Assembly (NCBI RefSeq): GCF_003437035.1
Contig: NZ_QSRL01000020.1
Location: 1-23,242 of the forward strand
Direction: 5' to 3'
DNA: 23,242 nt
Source: Collinsella sp. TF08-11AT
GTDB lineage: Bacteria; Actinomycetota; Coriobacteriia; Coriobacteriales; Coriobacteriaceae
In this document: piece by piece, positions 13,790 through 21,197 of the stretch
How the letters are laid out: the number at the start of each line of letters is the position of its first letter
How positions within the stretch are numbered: the stretch's first letter is position 1
Position numbers and translations under genes: made by a program
Notes under the pieces: model-generated
Told to the model about the DNA's origin: nothing
What the model saw: only the letters and a program-made list of their open reading frames with translations
Database searches by the model: none

Positions 13790-15232
13790 TTAATGGGTAG
13801 GGTCAGCGGAATTAGTAGAGTCGGCAGGCACAATGCCAAGGATGTGCTCCAGGGTATCGAGCAGCTCATGCGGCATGGTTGACACCACATGAACCTCGGC
13901 GCCGCGACTGGTAAGGCTTGCGAGTAAATCGTCACGATGATACTCGTCAAGCGTCATGCCGTCAGCGTTGAACATGAGCTTAGGCACAAAGAGCATAACC
14001 CCCGACAGATCTTGCGGCAGCTGCTCCAGGATATCGCTCGCGACGATGAGGCCGGTCACGTCCACGTTGCCGCCAAAGTAGCGGTTTTTGATGGCGGTGA
14101 CGGTGCCGGCGAGGCCGTGCGGCGATTCCACAAAGCGCGCGACCGTATCGCGCGCACTGGCGCCCGAGAGGCACAGCAAGCGCTGGCCACGGGCGGCGAT
14201 TCCCTCGCGAACGCGGGTCAGGCGCTCGGCATCGGCGGCGAGCACGTTGTCGGTCTCGTCCAGATAGGAGCGGATCATGCCGATGCCGTCATAGTACTGC
14301 GGGTAGCCGTCGTAAAAGTCTGCCTCGGGCGGCTCGATGCCGGCGTCCAGATAGAACTCGTCGCTCATCTGGAAGGTGTGGCGGCCAAAGCGCTCGAAGG
14401 CACGGTCCTGGAAAGGCCGGATCATGGCAATGGTTTCGCGTGCGAGCTCGGGCTTGTCACTGTAGGACCAGCTAAAACGGTTCTGATGTTTGGTAAAGCC
14501 CAGCGGCACAATGCCCAGGCTGGTGATCTGCTCGTGCTCCTCGCAGTAACGCAGGGTCTTTTCCAGCTCCTCGCCGTCGTTCATACCGGGGCACAGCACG
14601 ATCTGCGCGTGAATCTCGATGCCGGCGGCCATGATGGCCTCGAGTACGTCCATGCCGCGCTGGGCGTTGCGGCCCATCATGCGGCGGCGAACGTCGGGGC
14701 TCACGGCGTGGACCGACACGTTCATCGGACTCATGTTGCGATCGATAACGTTTTGCACGTCCTCGTCGGAAAGGTTCGTGAGCGTGACAAAGTTACCCTG
14801 CAAAAAGCTCAGGCGGTAGTCGTCGTCGCGAATGTAGAGCGTGGAGCGACCGCCCTTGGGCAGCATGGTCATAAAGCAGAACACGCAGGCGTTGACGCAG
14901 GTGCGCATGCCGTCAAAGATGGGGCCGTCGAACTCAAGGCCCCAGTCCTCTCCCGGGAAGCGGTCGAGCTCCACGGGGGTGACAGTGTCGTCGCGCGGAT
15001 CGAATACCTCCAGCTCGACGGTGTCGTCGTCTGCCTCCCAGAGCCATACGATCATGTCAGTGAGTTGCTCGCCGTTGACCGTGAGCACGCGCATGCCCGG
15101 CTCGATACCCACATCCCATGCGGGCGACTCGGGACGCACGTTCTTTACGAGCGCGCCCTCACCCGGCTCGGGGTCGCGGCTGCGCCCGTAATCGGCCACC
15201 TCGGCGGCGTATGCGGGTACGGTCTGGTCCAT
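13790..15232 (-). CDS. PDZ / radical SAM-like / DUF512 protein
   Basis: 480 residues. Residues about 25-85 form a PDZ-like domain (VRPESPAWDVGIEPGMRVLTVNG). C112, C116 and C119 in TCVNACVFCF fit the CxxxCxxC that holds a radical-SAM 4Fe-4S cluster, followed by GNFVTLTNL (147-155). The C-terminal half is DUF512. The family is widespread in Clostridia and Actinobacteria and is often placed beside der-plsY-gpsA, as here; its substrate is unknown. ATG 15232 is two bases past the ispH stop. It is probably cytosolic and oxygen-sensitive. Fe-S enzymes (this and IspH) sit in the same operon as a cysteine desulfurase, a possible functional link. Confidence 0.88.
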   Translation of the reverse strand: MDQTVPAYAAEVADYGRSRDPEPGEGALVKNVRPESPAWDVGIEPGMRVLTVNGEQLTDMIVWLWEADDDTVELEVFDPRDDTVTPVELDRFPGEDWGLEFDGPIFDGMRTCVNACVFCFMTMLPKGGRSTLYIRDDDYRLSFLQGNFVTLTNLSDEDVQNVIDRNMSPMNVSVHAVSPDVRRRMMGRNAQRGMDVLEAIMAAGIEIHAQIVLCPGMNDGEELEKTLRYCEEHEQITSLGIVPLGFTKHQNRFSWSYSDKPELARETIAMIRPFQDRAFERFGRHTFQMSDEFYLDAGIEPPEADFYDGYPQYYDGIGMIRSYLDETDNVLAADAERLTRVREGIAARGQRLLCLSGASARDTVARFVESPHGLAGTVTAIKNRYFGGNVDVTGLIVASDILEQLPQDLSGVMLFVPKLMFNADGMTLDEYHRDDLLASLTSRGAEVHVVSTMPHELLDTLEHILGIVPADSTNSADPTH

Positions 15233-15234
15233 GA

Positions 15235-16134
15235 TTAGCGGCAAAGCTCCTTGATACGCTCTACGGCGCGTTCGATGTGTTCTTGCGGGGTGGAGGCTCC
15301 GGCAGTGATGCCAATGTGGCGCGCGTTGGCAAACCACGCGGCCTGGAGCTCCGAAGCTTCCTCGATGTGATGCGTGTGCTCACAGGCATCAGCGCAGATC
15401 TGTGCCAGGCGACGCGTGTTGCCCGAATTTTTGCCGCCCACGACGACCATGCAGTCGCAGCGGTTGGCGAGGGTTGCGGCTGCCTGCTGGCGCTCGCTCG
15501 TGGCTGCGCAAATGGTGTTGATCACACGCAGTTCCTGCACGCGCGGGGTGATGGAGGCCACAACCTCGGCCAGGTTCTGCGCGGTCTGGGTGGTCTGCAC
15601 AACCAGACCCACCTTGCCCTTGAGTGGCAGCGCGTCCGCATCGGCGGCACAGCTCACGACCTGTGCGTCATCACCAGCATGGCCAAGAATGCCCTCGACC
15701 TCGGGGTGACCCGGCTCTCCCACGACGATCACGCGGTAGCCCTCGCGCACCAGACGCTCGGCCGCCACGTGGACCTTCTTTACGTAGGTGCAGGTGGCGT
15801 CGACCACATCGAGGCCGCGCTCGCGAGCGGCATCGATGACCTGCGGCACCACGCCGTGCGCGCGGATGATCACGGTGCCCGACGCGGCGTCGTCCAAGGT
15901 CTCGGCCAGACCGACGCCTGACTCGGCGAGCTCGCGCACCACGATGGGGTTATGGATGAGCGGACCCAAGGTATGGACCTGATTGCACTCCCCTGCCTGC
16001 GGCGCAGCGGCCAGCGCCATATCGAGCGCACGCTGTACGCCGTAGCAAGTGCCGGCGTGGGCGGCGATCTCGATGTTAGGCGCGCCGTCCTGGTCGGACG
16101 CAGTCGCGGCTGTGTTCGTCACGTTCTCGCTCAT
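15235..16134 (-). CDS. ispH: 4-hydroxy-3-methylbut-2-enyl diphosphate reductase
   Basis: 299 residues. This [4Fe-4S] enzyme makes IPP and DMAPP in the last step of the MEP isoprenoid pathway. The three cluster cysteines are visible: C30 in HAGTCYGV, C115 in VDATCTYVKK and C209 in NTICAATSERQ. Substrate-binding residues include H61 (LIHNP), H93 (RAHGV), H143 and E145 (PGHPEVEG), and the SGNTRRL and TAGASTP stretches. ATG 16134 is two bases past the plsC stop; an upstream start at 16164 would add residues inside plsC and is less likely. The first 20 residues (polar, Thr/Ala-rich) are an extension before the fold. Confidence 0.95.
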   Translation of the reverse strand: MSENVTNTAATASDQDGAPNIEIAAHAGTCYGVQRALDMALAAAPQAGECNQVHTLGPLIHNPIVVRELAESGVGLAETLDDAASGTVIIRAHGVVPQVIDAARERGLDVVDATCTYVKKVHVAAERLVREGYRVIVVGEPGHPEVEGILGHAGDDAQVVSCAADADALPLKGKVGLVVQTTQTAQNLAEVVASITPRVQELRVINTICAATSERQQAAATLANRCDCMVVVGGKNSGNTRRLAQICADACEHTHHIEEASELQAAWFANARHIGITAGASTPQEHIERAVERIKELCR

Positions 16135-16136
16135 GG

Positions 16137-16865
16137 CTAGAACCTGCCCGGATGCTCGGCGCACAACTCGTCGCGCATCTTATATACACGGTTCATGGCC
16201 TCGGACTCAAACCAGGCCAGGCGCTCCGTGCGCTTAAGCCCGGCCGGCGCGTCCGAAAGCGAGACGGCCTTGCCGGCACGAATCCAGCATTTCTTAGGAC
16301 GCATGAGCTTTTTGCCCGCGGGCGTGATGTCGGACCAGCCGCAGATGGCGAGCGGGTTGACGGGCGCCTTGCCCATCTGGGCGATGAGCGCAAAACCGCC
16401 GTGGACCTCGGGCTTGATCTCGCGCGAGCGGATGCGCGTGCCCTCGGGGAAGATCAGGACGTCCTCGCCGCGCTGTAGCGCATGCTGGGCGGCGCGCAGG
16501 CACTTCATATCGGCAGTACCGCGCTCTACGGGGATGCCGCCCACGCGGCTAAAGGCCCAGCGTACAATCTTGCTCTTCGCGAACTCGGACTTAAAGATGG
16601 GGCGGATGCGGCGGCCGCCAAAGAACAGCGCCGTCTCCACGGCCAAGAGCTCGGCCATCGAGGTGTGGTTGCAGATGACCACGCTACCGCGACCTTCCTG
16701 GCGCTCAAACAGCAGGTCGGCGTCCTCGACCTTCCAGCGCCACATGAGCTTGGAGAAGGCCCATAGAATAGCCATGACCACCACGACGACGGCGCGGATG
16801 AGCGCAGGGAACTCGGCGTAGGGGGCGTTGTAGTAATCCTCGGGCGTCTGCTTAAACAGGCGCAT
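16137..16865 (-). CDS. plsC: 1-acyl-sn-glycerol-3-phosphate acyltransferase (PlsC family)
   Basis: 242 residues. It should acylate lysophosphatidic acid to phosphatidic acid at the membrane. A hydrophobic N-terminal segment (about 22-42) anchors it. The acyltransferase blocks are NHTSMAE (66-72), a GGRRIRPIFKSE stretch (83-94), a VGGIPVERG block (108-116) and IFPEGTR (138-144). The usual HX4D is here H67-x4-E72, a conservative change of the catalytic aspartate to glutamate. AAAGGAGG lies within the last codons of cmk and the ATG follows the cmk stop by three bases, so translation is coupled. Its partners in the pathway, PlsY and GpsA, are downstream in the operon. Confidence 0.88.
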   Translation of the reverse strand: MRLFKQTPEDYYNAPYAEFPALIRAVVVVVMAILWAFSKLMWRWKVEDADLLFERQEGRGSVVICNHTSMAELLAVETALFFGGRRIRPIFKSEFAKSKIVRWAFSRVGGIPVERGTADMKCLRAAQHALQRGEDVLIFPEGTRIRSREIKPEVHGGFALIAQMGKAPVNPLAICGWSDITPAGKKLMRPKKCWIRAGKAVSLSDAPAGLKRTERLAWFESEAMNRVYKMRDELCAEHPGRF

Positions 16866-16868
16866 GAG

Positions 16869-17555
16869 TTACCTCCTTTGGTTGATGAGGTCCTCGATAA
16901 TGCGTACGACCTCGTCGATGGTGTGGGCGGTGGAGTCGACGTGCACGGCGTCCTCGGCGGGCACGAGCGGTGCGACCTCGCGGCTGCTGTCGAGTTTATC
17001 GCGCTGCTTGAGGGCGTCGAGGGTTTCGTCGACCTCGGCCTCGAGCTGCTCGGCAGTAAGCGGCTGGGCGTCGTTTTGGTGGCGCTGCAGCACGCGGCGG
17101 CGGGCGCGCTCACGCGGGTCGGCGGTCAGGAACACCTTGACCTGCGCGTTGGGAAATACGACGGTGCCGATGTCGCGACCCTCGGCCACGATATCGCGGT
17201 CCTCGGCGGCGCGGCGCTGGTGAATGAGCATGGCGGCGCGCACGCCCGGGTAGGCCGAGACCTTGGATACGTTGGCGTCGACCTGCGGGGTACGGATGGC
17301 GGCCGAAGCGTCCTGGCCGTCAATGGTCAGGCGCGTGTCCTCGCCGGTACCATTGGTAAAGCGAATCTCGATCTGCTCGGCGAGGGCGTCGATGGCCGCC
17401 TCGTCGTCCAGGTCGATACCGCGGTCGAGCGCGGCGAAGGTGACGGCGCGATACATGGCGCCCGTGTCGAGCTTGTTAAAGCCCAGCTGGCGGGCGATCT
17501 CCTTGGCGATGGTGGACTTGCCGGAACCGGCGGGGCCGTCGATGGCGACGATCAT
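16869..17555 (-). CDS. cmk: Cytidylate kinase
   Basis: 228 residues, normal for the bacterial form that phosphorylates CMP and dCMP. The P-loop is GPAGSGKS (7-14), followed by KLDTGAMYR (28-36). The NMP-binding insert typical of bacterial Cmk spans roughly 40-105, and EGRDIGTVVFPNA (125-137) and ADPRERARRR (145-154, the lid arginines) complete the set. AAAGGAAG lies seven bases before ATG 17555. It is separated from the rluB-like gene by 66 bases, one of the two widest gaps in the operon. The order scpA-scpB-rluB-cmk is common in Gram-positive bacteria. Confidence 0.97.
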   Translation of the reverse strand: MIVAIDGPAGSGKSTIAKEIARQLGFNKLDTGAMYRAVTFAALDRGIDLDDEAAIDALAEQIEIRFTNGTGEDTRLTIDGQDASAAIRTPQVDANVSKVSAYPGVRAAMLIHQRRAAEDRDIVAEGRDIGTVVFPNAQVKVFLTADPRERARRRVLQRHQNDAQPLTAEQLEAEVDETLDALKQRDKLDSSREVAPLVPAEDAVHVDSTAHTIDEVVRIIEDLINQRR

Positions 17556-17621
17556 GCAATACTTCCTTTCGGTGGTTGACGTGCTGGTATGGTTCGCGGG
17601 CGTCGGGGCGCGGCGGATTGC

Positions 17622-18593
17622 TTAGCCCGTGTAGCGCTCGCGGTAGGTGTTGCGCTTGGGCGCGGAGCCGTGGCTGCCGTGGTGGCGCGTGCGGCTCGCG
17701 GTGTTGGTCGCCGGCGCGGTGCCGCGCTTGGATGCGGCCTGCTTGGGCGGGGTGCCGCCGGCCTTGAGGATCTGCACTTCGCGCTCGGTGAGCTCGCGCC
17801 ACGAGCCCTTGGACACGTCCTTGAGTTCCAGGCCGGCGAAGTTGCAGCGATGCAGGCGAATCACCGGGTGGTGGATCTTGCTCAGCATGCGCTTGACCTG
17901 GTTCTTGCGGCCCTCGCGGATGATGACCTCCACGGCGGTGGTGCCGGGCTTTACGCCCCGCGGAGCCACGGCCTCGGCTTCGCGCGCGTTGATGACGCGG
18001 CAGATCGCCGGCTGGCACAGGCCGTCGTCGAGCTCGATGCCGCGGCGGAGCGGTCCCAAGTCGCGATCGGTCAGGTGGCCGTCCACGAGCGCCTGGTAGG
18101 TCTTGTAGACGTGCTTGCTGGGGTGCAGCAGGTCTTGCGACAGGTCGCCGTCGGTGGTAAAGAGCAGAAGGCCCGTGGTGTCGCGGTCCAGGCGACCCAC
18201 CGGAAAGAGCCCCGGAAAACGGTCGCGCGGGACCAGGTCGGCCACGCAAGGGCGCTCCTGGGGATCACTCATGGTGGTGAGGTAGCCGGTCGGCTTGTAG
18301 AGCATTAGGTACACGGCACCCTGGTTGAGCTTGACAGGCATGCCGTCGACCTCGATATGGTCGCGGTCGACGTCGACCTTGGTCCCCAGCTCGGTTGCGA
18401 CCTGGCCGTTGACGGTCACGCGGCCAGCGGTCATCAGGTCCTCCGAGCCGCGACGGCTCGCCACGCCCGCGCGCGCCAAAAAGCGCTGCAGGCGCATGGT
18501 GTGCGGGTAGACGGGCTGGGTGCCGCCTGTGGGCGCCGTAGCGCCCGCGACGCGTGCGGTGCGCGTCTCCCCTGCTTCGTTAGTCCTCGTCAT
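17622..18593 (-). CDS. rluB: RluB/RsuA-type rRNA pseudouridine synthase
   Basis: 323 residues from ATG 18593, which has GGAGG six bases upstream and overlaps the scpB stop by 14 bases. A polar tail of about 32 residues precedes an S4 RNA-binding domain (MRLQRFLARAGVASRR, about 33-80). The catalytic block is PVGRLDRDTTGLLLFT (131-146) with D136 as nucleophile; YKPTGYLTT (99-107) and EGRKNQVKRML are further family marks. The C-terminal 40 residues are basic and Ser/Thr/His-rich. By position next to scpB it should modify 23S rRNA as RluB does; sequence alone cannot separate RluB from RsuA or RluE. Confidence 0.88.
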   Translation of the reverse strand: MTRTNEAGETRTARVAGATAPTGGTQPVYPHTMRLQRFLARAGVASRRGSEDLMTAGRVTVNGQVATELGTKVDVDRDHIEVDGMPVKLNQGAVYLMLYKPTGYLTTMSDPQERPCVADLVPRDRFPGLFPVGRLDRDTTGLLLFTTDGDLSQDLLHPSKHVYKTYQALVDGHLTDRDLGPLRRGIELDDGLCQPAICRVINAREAEAVAPRGVKPGTTAVEVIIREGRKNQVKRMLSKIHHPVIRLHRCNFAGLELKDVSKGSWRELTEREVQILKAGGTPPKQAASKRGTAPATNTASRTRHHGSHGSAPKRNTYRERYTG

Positions 18594-19299
18594 GCAAATC
18601 CTCCGAGGTGTCACCGGTGGGCAGAAGCTCTGCGTCATCGGTGTCCTCAACATCGGTATCGAGCAGTTCGCGCTCTTCGTCCAGGTCTTCGGCCTGCTCC
18701 TCAAGCGTGGACTGAATGCTGCGGCCGCTCAGACGCTCGCGGATAAACTGGCGCGACTGCTCGTCGGGGGCAAACTGTTCCAGATCGGGCAGGTCGCGAG
18801 TGGAGCGCAGGCCGAACTTTTCCAAGAAAGCGTTGGTCGTGCCGTAGATGATGGCCTGACCGCGCTCGGGGTCGCGACCGAGCTCGCGCACCAGACCCTT
18901 GTCCACGAGCGACGCGATGACGCCGTCGGAGTTGACGCCGCGGATGCCCTTGACCACCTCGCGCGTGACGGGCTGGTGGTAGGCGATGACGGCCAGGGTC
19001 TCGAGCGCCGCCTGCGACAGTTTTTGTGTGTCCCAGCTCAGCACGTAGGCCTCGACCACGTCGTGGTAGGCGGGGTGCGTAAACAGGCGCCAGCCACCAG
19101 CGACCTCGCGCAGCTGAAAGCCGCGATTGGCCTCCTCGTACTCAACCTTAAGCTCGGCCAACAGCGACGCGCACTCGCCGGGGGCAATATCCAGCGCACT
19201 TGCCAGCGCGGGTGCGCTCACGGGGTCGCTCGAGACCAGCAGCAGCGCCTCGAGGGCGCCTTTGAGGCTGTTTGCCTCCAGCGTTGAAAGGGTTGACAT
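18580..19299 (-). CDS. scpB: Segregation and condensation protein B
   Basis: 239 residues. Two winged-helix domains (about 10-90 and 95-165) carry the family pattern: LEALLLVSSDPV, YHDVVEAYVLSWDTQKLSQAALETLAVIAYHQPVTR, IRGV and FLEKFGLRSTRDLPDL. ScpB dimers bind ScpA and with it close the SMC ring in chromosome condensation. Residues from about 190 on form a very acidic tail that is not part of the fold. GGAGCG precedes ATG 19299; the gap to scpA is 11 bases, and the stop overlaps the rluB start by 14 bases. Confidence 0.95.
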   Translation of the reverse strand: MSTLSTLEANSLKGALEALLLVSSDPVSAPALASALDIAPGECASLLAELKVEYEEANRGFQLREVAGGWRLFTHPAYHDVVEAYVLSWDTQKLSQAALETLAVIAYHQPVTREVVKGIRGVNSDGVIASLVDKGLVRELGRDPERGQAIIYGTTNAFLEKFGLRSTRDLPDLEQFAPDEQSRQFIRERLSGRSIQSTLEEQAEDLDEERELLDTDVEDTDDAELLPTGDTSEDLHDED

Positions 19300-19310
19300 G
19301 GTTGCCGCTC

Positions 19311-20123
19311 CTATTCGGTGAGCTCGGGGTCCTCGCCGGGCACGTAAGCCTCGGCGCCCTCGACTCGGTTGATGCAGATGGTTCCAAAGATCTCGTCCTG
19401 GCTCAGCGTGAGCGAGCCGCGTTTGGCGAGCTCGAGCATGGCCAGGAAGGTGACGACGAGCTGCTCGGTGGTGGCGTCGCCGTCCAGCAGCTCGCGGAAG
19501 GTGCAGGTTTGGTGTGCCATGGTAAAGCGGTCGACCGAGGCCACCGTCAGGTCGAGCGGCACGCGATGCGGCGCCACGTGCTCGGCCTCCAGCAGGAAGG
19601 TCTGGCGCTTGCCGTCCAGGTCGGCACAGATGACGGCGAGGCCGCGCAGGGTGATGCCGGCCAGATAGTCGGGCATTAGGCCCAAAAACTCCGGGTCGGG
19701 ACCGGCCACACGCGGGTGCATACGGCTTTCGGCCTGCATGCGGGCACCGAGGGCCGCCGCCGCGCCCTTAAACTGCTTGTAGGCAATCAGGCGCTGGATC
19801 AGGACCTCGCGCAAGGCGTCGCCGTCGAGCGCGCTGAGTTCCTCGAGGTCTTCATCGAACTCGTCATCGTCGTCATCGACTTTGCGCGGGGCCTCATGCG
19901 GCACCAGCGAGGCGGCCTTGATGTCCAAAAGGGTTGCCGCAACCAGCAAAAAGTCGCTCGCCACGTCTAGGTCCAGCGCCTCGATGCGCTCGGCCTCGGC
20001 AAGGTACTGTTCGGCCACCTCGCTGATCGAGATAGCGCCGATATCTACTTTTTGGCGAGTAACCAGCTGCAGCAGCAGGTCGAACGGTCCGCTGTAGACC
20101 TGCGTCGACACGCGATACGACAT
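19311..20123 (-). CDS. scpA: Segregation and condensation protein A
   Basis: 270 residues, the kleisin subunit that bridges the SMC heads. The N-terminal block YSGPFDLLLQLVTRQKVDI and EVAEQYLAEAE, and the winged-helix end (FLAMLELAKRGSLTLSQDEIFGTICINR) are typical. An acidic stretch in the middle (DDDDEFDEDLEEL, about 88-100) is in the flexible linker. GGAGG lies six bases before ATG 20123. Upstream is an 84-base gap with a small hairpin; scpB follows after 11 bases. The smc gene itself is not in the window. Confidence 0.95.
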   Translation of the reverse strand: MSYRVSTQVYSGPFDLLLQLVTRQKVDIGAISISEVAEQYLAEAERIEALDLDVASDFLLVAATLLDIKAASLVPHEAPRKVDDDDDEFDEDLEELSALDGDALREVLIQRLIAYKQFKGAAAALGARMQAESRMHPRVAGPDPEFLGLMPDYLAGITLRGLAVICADLDGKRQTFLLEAEHVAPHRVPLDLTVASVDRFTMAHQTCTFRELLDGDATTEQLVVTFLAMLELAKRGSLTLSQDEIFGTICINRVEGAEAYVPGEDPELTE

Positions 20124-20173
20124 CTTCGACCTCCTTTGACGGCGCCTTCTCGGCGCGGTTTGGGTGCATGTTA

Positions 20174-20192
20174 CGACCGTTTTGCACGGTCG
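20174..20192. repeat. Small hairpin in the gap between the M50 protease gene and scpA
   Basis: CGACCGT (20174-20180) pairs with ACGGTCG (20186-20192) around TTTGC. There is no T-run after it on the minus strand, so it is not a clear terminator. It stands in the widest gap of the operon (84 bases) and may be a weak attenuator or processing site. Confidence 0.4.
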
Positions 20193-20207
20193 ACCTGTAA
20201 GTTTACC

Positions 20208-20891
20208 TTAGATGCCGGCGATTGCGAAGTTGAGCAGCTGCTCAGCAAGCGGATACACGGTAACGTCGAAATAGCGGCCGATCACGTCGATGCCGGTCCA
20301 CATGGGCAACAGGTACAGAACCAGGATGAGGATGGGCATAGCGTATTTCTGCAGACGGTAATAGTTGTTGAGCGCCTTGCCTTTGAGGAACGGTACGATG
20401 ATCGACGAGCCGTCGAGCGGCGGGATCGGGATGAGGTTGAAGAACGCGAGCGACAGGTTGACCACGATAAAGGTGGCGCCGAAGTTCATGACCTGGGACG
20501 CCACGGCAAAGGACATGCTGGCGTAGAGGTTGCCGTACATTGCGTGCATGAGGGCGGCCGCGAGGCACGCGAGCGCGATGTTCGATGCGGGGCCGGCTGC
20601 GCTCACCAGAACCTCGTCACGCTTGGGGTGCTTGAGGTTGTTAAGGTAGACGGGCACGGGCTTGGCGAAGGCGAACACCGGGCCGCCGGCCGCGAGCATG
20701 AGCAGCGGCAGGATGATGGTGCCAAACGGGTCGATATGGTTAAGCGGGTTGAGCGACACGCGGCCGCGCGAACGGGCCGTCTTGTCGCCGAGCGCCCAGG
20801 CCGCGGCGGCGTGTGCGCTCTCGTGGATCACGATGCCCACGATGACGGCGACGGCGCTGGCGAGCAGGTTCATGAGGTAGCTGCTGGACAT
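20208..20891 (-). CDS. Site-2-protease family (M50) membrane metalloprotease
   Basis: 227 residues. HESAH (23-27) is the HExxH zinc site inside the first membrane segment, and NLIPIPPLDGS (152-162; D160) is the third zinc ligand motif. Several further hydrophobic segments follow, at about 58-72, 96-118, 126-150 and 174-195. There is no PDZ insert, so it belongs to the short M50 group found next to scpA in many Gram-positive genomes rather than to RseP or SpoIVFB. Substrates of this group are not known. AGGGGAG precedes ATG 20891, nine bases after the stop of the small membrane protein. Confidence 0.9.
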   Translation of the reverse strand: MSSSYLMNLLASAVAVIVGIVIHESAHAAAAWALGDKTARSRGRVSLNPLNHIDPFGTIILPLLMLAAGGPVFAFAKPVPVYLNNLKHPKRDEVLVSAAGPASNIALACLAAALMHAMYGNLYASMSFAVASQVMNFGATFIVVNLSLAFFNLIPIPPLDGSSIIVPFLKGKALNNYYRLQKYAMPILILVLYLLPMWTGIDVIGRYFDVTVYPLAEQLLNFAIAGI

Positions 20892-20900
20892 GGCGCTCCC

Positions 20901-21197
20901 CTAGCGGACGCGACGCGAGGCGCGCGTGAGCAGGTAGTCGATCACAAACAGGATCACGGCGACGATGGCGTAATCCAGGCGGAACACGCCGCCAAATGGC
21001 GACGTGATGACGCCGTAGCCGGCGATGACGCTCGGCAGCGCGCGCGAAAGCTCAACGACAAAGCCGACGATCTGCAGCTTGGCGGTGAGGCCGCTAAAGC
21101 ACAGCAGCACGGTCATCGCGCCCATAAAGATGCCGCAGATGCGACAGGCGATGGCGATGATGCTCATCGCCACGGCGGCGGCTTTACGAGAGTTCAC
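20901..21197 (-). CDS. Small membrane protein of unknown function
   Basis: 98 residues from GTG 21197. This start is chosen because GAGGAGA lies seven bases upstream; it overlaps the end of the ABC-F gene by 14 bases. An internal ATG at 21167 is the alternative. Two to three hydrophobic segments are visible (about 8-38, 45-60 and 74-90), and the end is basic (RASRRVR). The family is not recognisable. It is coupled to its neighbours on both sides. Confidence 0.6.
   Translation of the reverse strand: MNSRKAAAVAMSIIAIACRICGIFMGAMTVLLCFSGLTAKLQIVGFVVELSRALPSVIAGYGVITSPFGGVFRLDYAIVAVILFVIDYLLTRASRRVR

Noticed and set aside
13937..15238. Long plus-strand open frames opposite the core operon (also 7388-8056, 20052-21269 and 21781-22965)
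   Set aside because: They are mirror frames of GC-rich genes on the other strand, have no ribosome binding sites, and are rich in His/Gly/Val/Ala in the manner of such shadows.
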